Assembly (NCBI GenBank): GCA_965204095.1
Contig: OZ241991.1
Span: forward strand, 4,030,001-4,094,000
Source of the DNA: JAPPLB01 sp965204095
Lineage (GTDB): Bacteria; Acidobacteriota; Terriglobia; Bryobacterales; UBA6623
DNA: 64,000 nt
Reading direction: 5' to 3'
Shown here: piece by piece, positions 25,149 through 32,219 of the stretch
How positions within the stretch are numbered: position 1 is the stretch's first letter
How the letters are laid out: the number at the start of each line of letters is the position of its first letter
The notes under the pieces: model-generated
What the model saw: the letters and a program-made list of their open reading frames with translations, nothing else
The model's database searches: none
Told to the model about the DNA's origin: nothing
Made by a program: the position numbers and the translations under genes

Positions 25149-26403
25149 GGGCCGGTTTAGGTTGAGAGTGATGACGCCGATACAGGGAACAAGAAACCCA
25201 TCCGCGCCCGTTGGGGACGCGCCGGCTGGGGACAGGAGAGCCGCCGCAGGCGGGGGAACGCGGCTTCGCTCACTCTTTTTATCGCTCTCTGACCGGACCC
25301 CGGAGGCGGCGTCTGTTTCTTCCGCCACGGCCCGCTGCGTCGAGCTGCCCGATTTTTCTTCGCAACGCGGCGGTGCGCCCGAATGGGTGGAGCTGCTGCC
25401 GGCCGGCCCGGAGATCGAGGGCCGCGACGGCCGGCGCTGGGTGTTCGACGACCCCGAGCGGGTGGCGGCGGAGAGCCTCGACGGGTCGGACCCGAAGAAA
25501 AAAGAGATCCCGATCGACTGGGAGCACGCCACCGAGATCAAGGCGCCGCAAGGCGAGCCGGCCCCGGCGGCGGGCTGGATCACCCGGCTGGAGGTGCGCG
25601 AGGGTGCGCTATGGGGCCGCGTGGAATGGACGGACCGCGGACGCGAGGCGGTCGCTTCGCGCGAGTACCGCTATCTGTCACCCGTCTTTTTGCACTCGAA
25701 AGAGCGGGCGGGAACGAAAAACAAGAATTCGCCGGGAAGGATCTTGCGGATCCTGTCGGCGGGGCTGACCAACAGCCCGAACTTGGCGTTGCACGCCCTC
25801 AATCACGAGGGCCAGGGAGACAAGAACACTATGGACATCAAGAAGATTCTGGGGGCGCTCGGCTTGGCCGAGGACGCCACCGTCGAGCAGGCCGTGACGG
25901 CGATCGACACGATCAAGCAGGATCGCGATAGCGCGGAGGAGCGAGCGAGGAACAGCGCCGATTCTTCCTCCGCTCCCCCGAGCCTCGAGAAGTTTGTGCC
26001 GCGGGCCGACTACGACGCGGCGGTCGAGCTCGCGAAGGAAAAAGCGGCCAACGCCGAGGCGAAGCTGGCCGAACACGAGGCCCAGGTGCTCGAGAAAGAG
26101 ATCGACGCGGAGATCACGAAGGCGCTCGAAACGGGCAAGATCACGCCGGCGACGGCCGACTACCATCGCGCGCAGTGCCGCGTCGATGGCGAAGGGAAAA
26201 GCGGCCTCGAGCGCTTCAAGGAGTACGTCGAGGCGGCCCCGGAGGTTGCGGGCGACAGCGGCCTGGACGGCAAGCAACCGGAAGGCGGCGCGGCAAAGGC
26301 GCTGAACGCCGGAGAGGCCCGGATCGCCGCGATGTTCGGCAATTCGGCCGAAGACCTGAAGAAGTACGGCGCGAGCGGAGCGGGCGGAGGAAAATCCGCC
26401 TGA
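25138..26403 (+). CDS. Mu I-like prohead protease with embedded scaffold
   Basis: A frame of 421 residues. The part from about residue 65 (VELLPAGPEIEGRDGRRWVF) to residue 230 is the Mu gpI-type serine protease, including DWEHATEIKA and SREYRYLSPVF. The rest, from ATG 25831 (MDIKKILGALGLAEDATVEQ), is a charged helical scaffold comparable to Mu gpZ. In Mu the protease matures the head and the scaffold is made from an internal start. The true start is uncertain: ATG 25138 comes from a MITE end, while ATG 25171 (MTPIQGT) is the one repeated in the upstream partial copies. Confidence 0.85.
   Translation: MQAGGRFRLRVMTPIQGTRNPSAPVGDAPAGDRRAAAGGGTRLRSLFLSLSDRTPEAASVSSATARCVELPDFSSQRGGAPEWVELLPAGPEIEGRDGRRWVFDDPERVAAESLDGSDPKKKEIPIDWEHATEIKAPQGEPAPAAGWITRLEVREGALWGRVEWTDRGREAVASREYRYLSPVFLHSKERAGTKNKNSPGRILRILSAGLTNSPNLALHALNHEGQGDKNTMDIKKILGALGLAEDATVEQAVTAIDTIKQDRDSAEERARNSADSSSAPPSLEKFVPRADYDAAVELAKEKAANAEAKLAEHEAQVLEKEIDAEITKALETGKITPATADYHRAQCRVDGEGKSGLERFKEYVEAAPEVAGDSGLDGKQPEGGAAKALNAGEARIAAMFGNSAEDLKKYGASGAGGGKSA
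25831..26403 (+). CDS. Possible separate scaffold protein (internal start, Mu gpZ-like)
   Basis: An in-frame ATG after AGGGAGACAAGAACACT could give a 190-residue product that is all coiled-coil (DAAVELAKEKAANAEAKLAE, HEAQVLEKEIDAEITKALET) with an alanine/glycine-rich tail. Mu uses the same nested layout for protease and scaffold. The internal initiation is inferred. Confidence 0.5.
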   Translation: MDIKKILGALGLAEDATVEQAVTAIDTIKQDRDSAEERARNSADSSSAPPSLEKFVPRADYDAAVELAKEKAANAEAKLAEHEAQVLEKEIDAEITKALETGKITPATADYHRAQCRVDGEGKSGLERFKEYVEAAPEVAGDSGLDGKQPEGGAAKALNAGEARIAAMFGNSAEDLKKYGASGAGGGKSA

Positions 26404-26512
26404 ACAGCCGCGAGGCTCGGAGTGCCAAGCCCGAATTCCAAGGTTTTCACGAGACACGAGACACGAAACACGGCTTTTTTCAGACACGAAACAAGGCTTT
26501 TAGGAGGCTGAT

Positions 26513-26923
26513 ATGGCTGCATTACAAACAGACAGGAACACCCCGATGCGGGACGGCGAGCTGATCTCGGTGCCGGTGAAGTCCGGCGTGAAGATCTACG
26601 CAGGCGCGATCGTGGTCGCTGAAGGCGGCTATGCCGCGCCCGGCAAGAAGGCCGAGAACCTGGTCTATCTGGGGCGGGCCGAGGAGCAGGTGGACAACAC
26701 CGCCACGGGCGCCAAGGACGGAGACAGGAGCGTGCTGCTGCGGCGCGGCCGGGCGTTCAAGTGGACCAACTCAACCGGCAACGGCGCCGTGGGGCAGGCC
26801 GAGTTCGGCAAGAAGGTCTACATCGTGGACGACCAGACCGTCACGAAGACTGCTGCCGGAGCGTCCGACACCGGCGCGGCCGTGGTGGTCGGCATCGAAA
26901 GCGACGGCGTCTGGATCGGTTGA
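26513..26923 (+). CDS. Probable capsid decoration protein
   Basis: A 136-residue beta-rich protein (ELISVPVKSGVKIYAGAIVV, ENLVYLGRAEEQVDN, GKKVYIVDDQTVTKTAA) between the protease/scaffold and the major capsid, where Mu-like phages carry a small head protein of this kind. A strong AGGAGGCTGAT site precedes the ATG. It probably binds the capsid surface and stabilises it. Confidence 0.65.
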   Translation: MAALQTDRNTPMRDGELISVPVKSGVKIYAGAIVVAEGGYAAPGKKAENLVYLGRAEEQVDNTATGAKDGDRSVLLRRGRAFKWTNSTGNGAVGQAEFGKKVYIVDDQTVTKTAAGASDTGAAVVVGIESDGVWIG

Positions 26924-26960
26924 AGCAAGGAGAGACGAGAAAGGACACGGAGACAATTCA

Positions 26961-27866
26961 ATGCTGATTAACAAGGCAAATCTGGACACGATTTTTTTGA
27001 ACCTCAAGACGGCGTTTCACAAGTCGTGGGAGGAGGCGCCGGTCAACTGGCCGAAGATCGCGATGCGGGTGGAGTCGAGTTCGACACGCAACGAATACAA
27101 GTGGCTGTCGGAATTCCCGCGGATGCGCAAGTGGATCGGTGACAAGGTGATCAAGTCGCTGGAGGGCTTCAGCTACACGATCCTCAACGACGACTGGGAA
27201 GCGACGATCGAGGTCGATCGCAACGACATCGAAGACGACAACCTGGGAATCTACGGGCCGCAGGCGCGGATGGCGGGTTACGCGGCGCGGCAGTTGGCCG
27301 ACGAGATCGTTTTTGCGCTGGTCAACGGAGGGTTCAAGAACAAGTGCTACGACGGCAAGACGTTCTTCGCCACGAATCATCCCGTGGGCAACAAGAACGT
27401 CTCGAACAAGGGGACGAAGGCGCTTTCGGTCGAGACCTTCGAGCAGGCCCAGGCGTCATTCGGGGCGGCCCGCACCGCCATGCGCAAGTTTCTCGACGAC
27501 GAGGGGCGTCCGCTGGGGATCATGCCGCGAGTGCTGCTGGTCCCGCCGGCGCTCGAGGATACCGCGCGCGGGCTGATGATGGTCGAGCGGCTCGAGGATG
27601 GCAAGCCCAACATCTACAAGGGGGCGGCCGATGTGGTGGTGGACGCGCGGCTGACCTCCGACACGGCCTGGTTCCTCCTGGACACGACGCAGCCCGTCAA
27701 GCCGCTCATCTACCAGGAGCGCAAGGCCCCGATCTTCGTCGAGCAGACCGACATGGCTTCCGATTCGGTGTTCCTGCGCAAGAAGTACCGCTACGGCGTG
27801 GAATGCCGCGGCGCGGGCGGCTATGGCTTCTGGCAAATGGCCTACGGCTCGACGGGGACGGCGTAA
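26961..27866 (+). CDS. Major capsid protein (Mu gpT-like)
   Basis: A 301-residue HK97-fold type capsid subunit with the Mu gpT signature: KIAMRVESSSTRNEYKWLSE, FPRMRKWIGDKVIKSLEGFS, EVDRNDIEDDNLGIYGPQAR and KTFFATNHP. The C-terminus is GGYGFWQMAYGSTGTA. Similar sequences recur in non-coding DNA elsewhere in the window. The next gene is separated by a composite array. Confidence 0.93.
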   Translation: MLINKANLDTIFLNLKTAFHKSWEEAPVNWPKIAMRVESSSTRNEYKWLSEFPRMRKWIGDKVIKSLEGFSYTILNDDWEATIEVDRNDIEDDNLGIYGPQARMAGYAARQLADEIVFALVNGGFKNKCYDGKTFFATNHPVGNKNVSNKGTKALSVETFEQAQASFGAARTAMRKFLDDEGRPLGIMPRVLLVPPALEDTARGLMMVERLEDGKPNIYKGAADVVVDARLTSDTAWFLLDTTQPVKPLIYQERKAPIFVEQTDMASDSVFLRKKYRYGVECRGAGGYGFWQMAYGSTGTA

Positions 27867-28087
27867 ATGCCCGTGTTTCGTGTCTCGTGAACCAGGGACC
27901 GTTCGGCGCTGGCGTCTCCCATGGAGCGAGCGAGGTACGAGAAAAGGGTTTTCATGGATTTCACGAGACACGAGACACGGCCTTTGCCTGGCGCGCGGCG
28001 CAAGCCAGCGCGAATTCCAAGGTTTTCACGAATCACGAGACACGAATCACGAAACACGGCCTTTTTCAGATACGGAGCACGGATTCT
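27867..28087. repeat. Composite array between capsid and gp36-like genes
   Basis: CACGA units on both strands (CGTGTTTCGTGTCTCGTGA at the start), a GCAA hairpin at 27992-28012 and AAGGTTTTCACGAATCACGA units. No gene. Confidence 0.75.
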
Positions 28088-28537
28088 ATGACCTACGCGA
28101 CGGCGGAGCAAGTGATCGAGCGGTACGGTGCCGGGACGGTGCAGTTGCTCACCGACCGCGCCGGAGCCGGCGTTCTGGACCAGGACGTACTGGAGCGGGC
28201 GCTCGCCGATGCGGCGGCCGAGATCGACACTTGGCTGGCTGTGAAATACGATCTGCCGCTTTTTTCTCCGCCCGCCTCGCCGCCGGAAGTGCTGACGCGG
28301 CTGGCGGTGGATATCGCCGTGTACCGGCTGGCGGCGGGGGCCGATCTGGCGACCGACGAGCGTCGTCGTCGCTACGAGGACGCCGTCAAGCTGCTCGAGC
28401 GGCTCGCGCGAGGCGAGGCGTCGCTGGGGCTGGCCGACCCGCCTGCCTCGGCGGTAGGAGGCGTGAAAATCTCACGCCGGCCGCGGCGGTTCAGCCGCGA
28501 GATGTTCCTTTCCGCGGCCGAGGAGCTGATCCCGTGA
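28088..28537 (+). CDS. DUF1320 family, Mu gp36-like head completion protein
   Basis: A 149-residue protein starting MTYATAEQVIERYGAGTVQL with EIDTWLAVKYDLPLF and LTRLAVDIAVYRL, the gp36/DUF1320 pattern. In Mu-like phages this gene follows the major capsid and serves at the head-tail interface. Its stop overlaps the GTG start of the next gene. Confidence 0.85.
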   Translation: MTYATAEQVIERYGAGTVQLLTDRAGAGVLDQDVLERALADAAAEIDTWLAVKYDLPLFSPPASPPEVLTRLAVDIAVYRLAAGADLATDERRRRYEDAVKLLERLARGEASLGLADPPASAVGGVKISRRPRRFSREMFLSAAEELIP

Positions 28538-29064
28538 CGCGCACCAACGGTCTGCTGACGGCCATCGCGGCCGAGTTGCGCCTCCGGCTTCCCGGACTGA
28601 GTTCGTGCGAGGTCCACGACGGCAAATGGAACGAGTCCGAGCTCATGCGCTGGACGGTGCTCACGCCCGCGGTGCGGGTCGCTTGGCTGGGCGCGGCCCG
28701 GACGGAGACGCCGGGAGAGGCATGGACCGATTGCTCTCAGCAGCTCGCGGCCTACGTCGTGACCCGCGATCAAGAGGACCTGTCGCGCGGCGCAGCGGCC
28801 CGCAACCTGGTCGATTGGCTGCTGCTGTACCTCCCGCGGGCGCGTTGGGGACTGACCGGAATCGGCCCGGTGGAGGATCTGCGCGCCGCAAATCTCTACT
28901 CCAGCGCGGTCGACAAGACCGGCTTGGCGATGTGGGTGGTCACCTGGCTCCAGAAGCTGCGGCTCGAGGCGGCCGCGGACGGGACCTGTCCGCCGCTGCC
29001 CGGCGAGCTGTATGTGGCGGCCCGCAACGACCCCCACGAGGCCATTCATCCGGAGGAAACATGA
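28534..29064 (+). CDS. Mu gp37-like protein (DUF1834 type)
   Basis: A 176-residue protein with GTG start overlapping the gp36 stop (GTGA). Residues RTNGLLTAIAAELRLRLPG, DLSRGAAARNLVDWLLLYLP and YSSAVDKTGLAMWVVTWLQK fit the DUF1834 family of head-tail connector proteins. Position after DUF1320 supports this. It overlaps the next small frame by 4 bases (ATGA). Confidence 0.75.
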   Translation: MTRTNGLLTAIAAELRLRLPGLSSCEVHDGKWNESELMRWTVLTPAVRVAWLGAARTETPGEAWTDCSQQLAAYVVTRDQEDLSRGAAARNLVDWLLLYLPRARWGLTGIGPVEDLRAANLYSSAVDKTGLAMWVVTWLQKLRLEAAADGTCPPLPGELYVAARNDPHEAIHPEET

Positions 29065-29225
29065 CGTTCGGTCAAGACAAGCGCATCCTGCTGCGGCGCC
29101 GGGCGGAGGAAAAAGGCGCGCGCAACATGGCCTTTAAGGCTTTTCACGAATCACGAGTCACGAAACACGAATCACGGCCTTTTATCGCGTGCTTCGACCG
29201 TTGGGTGGTGAGAAATGCAGACTAG
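29061..29225 (+). CDS. Short frame, 5' real and 3' repeat-derived
   Basis: A strong CCGGAGGAAAC site precedes ATG. The first 22 codons (MTFGQDKRILLRRRAEEKGA) look like a genuine small phage protein. From codon 24 on it is array sequence (AFHESRVTKHESRPF) and then the right half of a MITE-like element, whose terminal CTAG provides the TAG stop. It is probably a gene truncated by the repeat insertion. Its stop overlaps the start of gpV by 11 bases. Confidence 0.5.
   Translation: MTFGQDKRILLRRRAEEKGARNMAFKAFHESRVTKHESRPFIACFDRWVVRNAD
29184..29225 (+). repeat. Right half of the MITE-like element upstream of gpV
   Basis: TCGCGTGCTTCGACCGTTGG then GTGGTGAGAAATGCAGACTAG, directly after CACGGCCTTTTA. 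Its ATG at 29215 is the gpV start. Confidence 0.8.
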
Positions 29226-29865
29226 TGAGGCACAGGAGTTCCGGCTGATCGAGCTGGCCCGCCGACTCTCCAACGTGGTGCGCCCGGGCGTTGTAGCCGA
29301 GACCGACTACGCCCTCGCGCGTGTGCGGGTTGAATACGGCGGACCCGGCGCCGTCACCGGCTGGCTGCCCTGGCTGGCCGCGCGCGCCGGCGGCGACCGC
29401 TCCTGGTGGGCTCCCGAGATCGGCGAGCAGGTCCTCATCCTGGCGCCCTCGGGCGAGCTCTCCAACGGCATCGTGCTCGCCGGGCTCTACCAGTCGAACC
29501 GGCCCGCGCCGGCAGCGTCGTCGGACCGGCGCCTGGTCCGCCATTCCGACGGCGCCGAGATCGAGTACGACCGCGCGGCGCACCGCCTGCGCGCGGTCCT
29601 GCCCGAGGGCGGTGCGGCCGAGATCACCGCGCCGGACGGCGTCACCATCACCGGCGATGTGGCGATCACCGGCGACGTGACGGTGACCGGCGGCCTGGAC
29701 GCGACCGGTGACGTCACCTCCGACGCCAATATCGAGGCCGGCGGCAACGTCGAGGACTCGCGCTCGACCATGCAGGCGATGCGCGCGACCTACAACGGCC
29801 ACGTCCACGGCGTGCCGCCGGGCGTGGTGACGCCGGTAGTCGCCCCGACCCACAGGATGACGTGA
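29215..29865 (+). CDS. Baseplate spike assembly protein (P2 gpV-like)
   Basis: A 216-residue protein. The OB-fold N-terminus (LARRLSNVVRPGVVAETDYA, AGGDRSWWAPEIGEQVLILA) and a C-terminal triple beta-helix-like repeat (GDVAITGDVTVTGGLDATGD) give the membrane-piercing spike. The expected His near the tip is present (NGHVHGVPPG). The ATG and codons 2-4 come from a MITE-like end, with GGTGGTGAG acting as the ribosome site. Confidence 0.9.
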   Translation: MQTSEAQEFRLIELARRLSNVVRPGVVAETDYALARVRVEYGGPGAVTGWLPWLAARAGGDRSWWAPEIGEQVLILAPSGELSNGIVLAGLYQSNRPAPAASSDRRLVRHSDGAEIEYDRAAHRLRAVLPEGGAAEITAPDGVTITGDVAITGDVTVTGGLDATGDVTSDANIEAGGNVEDSRSTMQAMRATYNGHVHGVPPGVVTPVVAPTHRMT

Positions 29866-29920
29866 AAGCAGTTTTGAGTTTCAAGTCTAAAAACTAAAAA
29901 CCAAAAACTGAAAACCAATC

Positions 29921-30268
29921 ATGCCAGGGACGAACAACCAGAACGGCAAGAATCTCACCGGCCTCGCGCACCTGCGCCAGTCCGTCCGCGACATCCTCAC
30001 CACCCCGATCGGGACACGGGTGATGCGTCGCGAGTACGGCTCGCGGCTGTTCGAGCTGCTCGACGCGCCACTGACGCCGGGAACCCTCACCGAGATCTAC
30101 GCCGCGGCCGCCGAAGCCCTGGCCCGCTGGGAGCCGCGCCTGCGGGTGGACCGCATCAAGGCGACGGCGGCGCAGGGGCGCCTCGACGGCGGAAAAGTCC
30201 TGATCGACCTCGAAGGCGTCTACCTGCCCGACGGCGAGGCCGTCCGGATCGAGGGCATCGTCGTATGA
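29921..30268 (+). CDS. Baseplate wedge protein (P2 gpW / gp25-like)
   Basis: A 115-residue protein with the gp25-like lysozyme-related fold: LAHLRQSVRDILTTPIGTRV, MRREYGSRLFELLDAPLTPG and VYLPDGEAVRIEGIVV. It links the baseplate wedge to the sheath. The ATG directly follows an AAAAACTGAAAACC array with no Shine-Dalgarno sequence. Confidence 0.9.
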   Translation: MPGTNNQNGKNLTGLAHLRQSVRDILTTPIGTRVMRREYGSRLFELLDAPLTPGTLTEIYAAAAEALARWEPRLRVDRIKATAAQGRLDGGKVLIDLEGVYLPDGEAVRIEGIVV

Positions 30269-30380
30269 AAAAAGCAGTTTTCAGTTTCGAGTTTCGAGTT
30301 TCGAGTCGAAAGACTAAAAACCGAAAACTAAAAACTAAAAACGCGAGCCGCGCGGCGGCGAGGTCGGAGGGCATCGTCGT

Positions 30381-30866
30381 ATGAGAACCGCAGCCATCCG
30401 CGAGCGAATCCTCGAGGTTTGGAGGGCCGATCCGGACGCGCCGTATACCGCGATCGCCCGCAGGGCCGGATGCTCCAAGGGCTACGTGTCGAGCGCGTTG
30501 GCCTCTCTCGGTATCCGCCGCCGCCCGCCGCTGGTCTACCGCCGCGAGACTCCGCTGCAGCGGCGGATCCGCATCCGCGCCCAGTACCGTGCGTATCACC
30601 AGAAAAAATACCGCGAAGACACGCGCCATGCCACGATGGCCCGACTACGCTCGGTTCGGGCCAATGCTCGCCGCACCTTGGCTCGACTCATCGCTCGCGG
30701 CGCGGACGCCGCCGAGATCCGGCGCTACGAGCACCGCATCGCCGGCCTCACCCGCCAGCTCGACGAGCTCCGCATCCGCCCGGCGCGAGCCGCCGCAAGG
30801 CGGCGAGCACTGCCAACTGAAAACCAGAAACTGAAAACCGAAAACTCCCCGGAGGCCGTAGGCTGA
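30381..30866 (+). CDS. Helix-turn-helix protein inside the baseplate operon
   Basis: A 161-residue basic protein. The N-terminal helix-turn-helix is RERILEVWRADPDAPYTAIA, RRAGCSKGYVSSALASLGIR. A long arginine-rich helical region follows, and the C-terminal 16 residues (PTENQKLKTENSPEA) are translated array. A GCAA hairpin lies at 30789-30804. Its stop overlaps the gpJ start (TGATG). A DNA-binding protein is not standard between gpW and gpJ; it may be a moron or a relic terminase-like regulator. Confidence 0.6.
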   Translation: MRTAAIRERILEVWRADPDAPYTAIARRAGCSKGYVSSALASLGIRRRPPLVYRRETPLQRRIRIRAQYRAYHQKKYREDTRHATMARLRSVRANARRTLARLIARGADAAEIRRYEHRIAGLTRQLDELRIRPARAAARRRALPTENQKLKTENSPEAVG

Positions 30867-31735
30867 TGGGGTCCCCCGCCATCGACCTCTCCCGCCTCCC
30901 CGCGCCGGACGTGATCGAGAATCTCGACTACGAGGCGCTGCTAGAGGCGGCGATCGTGCGTCTCGGGCCGGACTACGTGGTTTCCGAAGCCGACCCGGCC
31001 TACAAGGTTCTCGAGTCCGCGGCGTACCGCGAGCTGCTGCTGCGGCAGCGGGTGAATGACGGCGCTCGCGCCGTGCTCCTCGCCACGGCGCGCGGACGCG
31101 ACCTCGACAACCTCGCCGCCTTGCTGGGGGTCGAGCGCCAGGTCGTGACGCCCGCCGACCCGGACGCCTTTCCGCCGGTCGAGGCGGTCTACGAGACGGA
31201 CGAGCGGCTGCGGCTGCGGACACAGCTCGCGCCGAGCGCGATATCCACGGCGGGTCCGGTGTCGAGCTACCGCTACCACGCGCTGTCCGCTGGTAGCCAG
31301 GTGCTCGACGTGGCCGTGTCGAGCCCGGCTCCCGGCTCGGTCACGGTGACGGTGCTGGCCCGCGACGGCAACGGCCTCGCGGACGCGGACCTGCTCGCCG
31401 CGGTCACGGCGGCTCTCAATGACGAGAGCGTGCGTCCGCTGGGCGACGTGCTCACCGTTCAGTCGGCCGCGATCGTCGACTACCAGGTCACCGCAGAGCT
31501 GACCATCGGCGCGGGCCCGGACTCGGACGCGGTCCTCGCCGCCGCGACAGCGGCGGTCACCGCCTACACAGCCTCGGCGCGCAGGATCGGCCAAGCCGTG
31601 CCGTTGAGTGCGCTCTACGCCGCGTTGCACGTCGAGGGCGTCGCGGCGGTCTCGCTCACCGCCCCCGCGGCCGACGTAGCCATCGACGCCGCCGAGGCGT
31701 CCCACGCCACCCAAATCCAGGTGACCGCCGCGTGA
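30866..31735 (+). CDS. Baseplate assembly protein J (P2 gpJ-like)
   Basis: A 289-residue protein beginning SPAIDLSRLPAPDVIENLDY and containing VLLATARGRDLDNLAALLGV, PSAISTAGPVSSYRYHALSA and SLTAPAADVAIDAAEA, all typical of gpJ. It builds the baseplate wedge with W and I. Overlap with the upstream gene suggests coupled translation. Confidence 0.93.
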   Translation: MGSPAIDLSRLPAPDVIENLDYEALLEAAIVRLGPDYVVSEADPAYKVLESAAYRELLLRQRVNDGARAVLLATARGRDLDNLAALLGVERQVVTPADPDAFPPVEAVYETDERLRLRTQLAPSAISTAGPVSSYRYHALSAGSQVLDVAVSSPAPGSVTVTVLARDGNGLADADLLAAVTAALNDESVRPLGDVLTVQSAAIVDYQVTAELTIGAGPDSDAVLAAATAAVTAYTASARRIGQAVPLSALYAALHVEGVAAVSLTAPAADVAIDAAEASHATQIQVTAA

Positions 31736-31781
31736 GAGATTTTGAATTTCACTAAAAACTGAAAACTAGGAACTAAAAACT

Positions 31782-32162
31782 ATGGCGACAGCCAAGAACA
31801 CCAACATCGTAAGATCCATCGCCGCTCCGGCCGGCGCCGTCGGCGACGACTGCACGCACGTCAGCCTGTGGGACGCGGCGCAGAACGGCAACCTGCTCGG
31901 GACGAAGGTGATCTCGACGGATCCCGCCGCGCTGGCGCTGGGCGACAAGTACGAGATCGCGGCCGAGGCGCTGGTGATCAACCAGCCGGCCGGCGCCGAC
32001 GAGACGGCGGCCATGGCCGAGCGGGCCGTGCGCGGCAAGATCGCCGGCGGCGTCTGGGTGCAGTTCCACACCGGCGCCCCGGGCAACGCCGGTACCGACA
32101 ACGTCATCTCCGAGCTCGGTCGCGTAGCGATCGCTCAGGCCGCCTGGACGGTAGCGCAATGA
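31782..32162 (+). CDS. Small phage structural protein, unrecognised
   Basis: A 126-residue beta-rich protein (VGDDCTHVSLWDAAQNGNLL, GTKVISTDPAALALGDKYEI) preceded by an AAAAACT array. Genes of this type are seen between J and I or fibre genes of Mu/P2-like phages, so a baseplate or fibre-linked role is likely. No known domain was recognised. Confidence 0.55.
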   Translation: MATAKNTNIVRSIAAPAGAVGDDCTHVSLWDAAQNGNLLGTKVISTDPAALALGDKYEIAAEALVINQPAGADETAAMAERAVRGKIAGGVWVQFHTGAPGNAGTDNVISELGRVAIAQAAWTVAQ

Positions 32163-32219
32163 TCTATCGCGCAGCGGCGCAGCCGCGAGCCCGAAAACTA
32201 ACCACTATCCACTAACCAC

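Noticed and set aside
25138..25230. Signal peptide or extra domain at the N-terminus of the protease
   Set aside because: The first residues come from a MITE end and low-complexity leader; they are not hydrophobic and are not expected in Mu gpI proteins.
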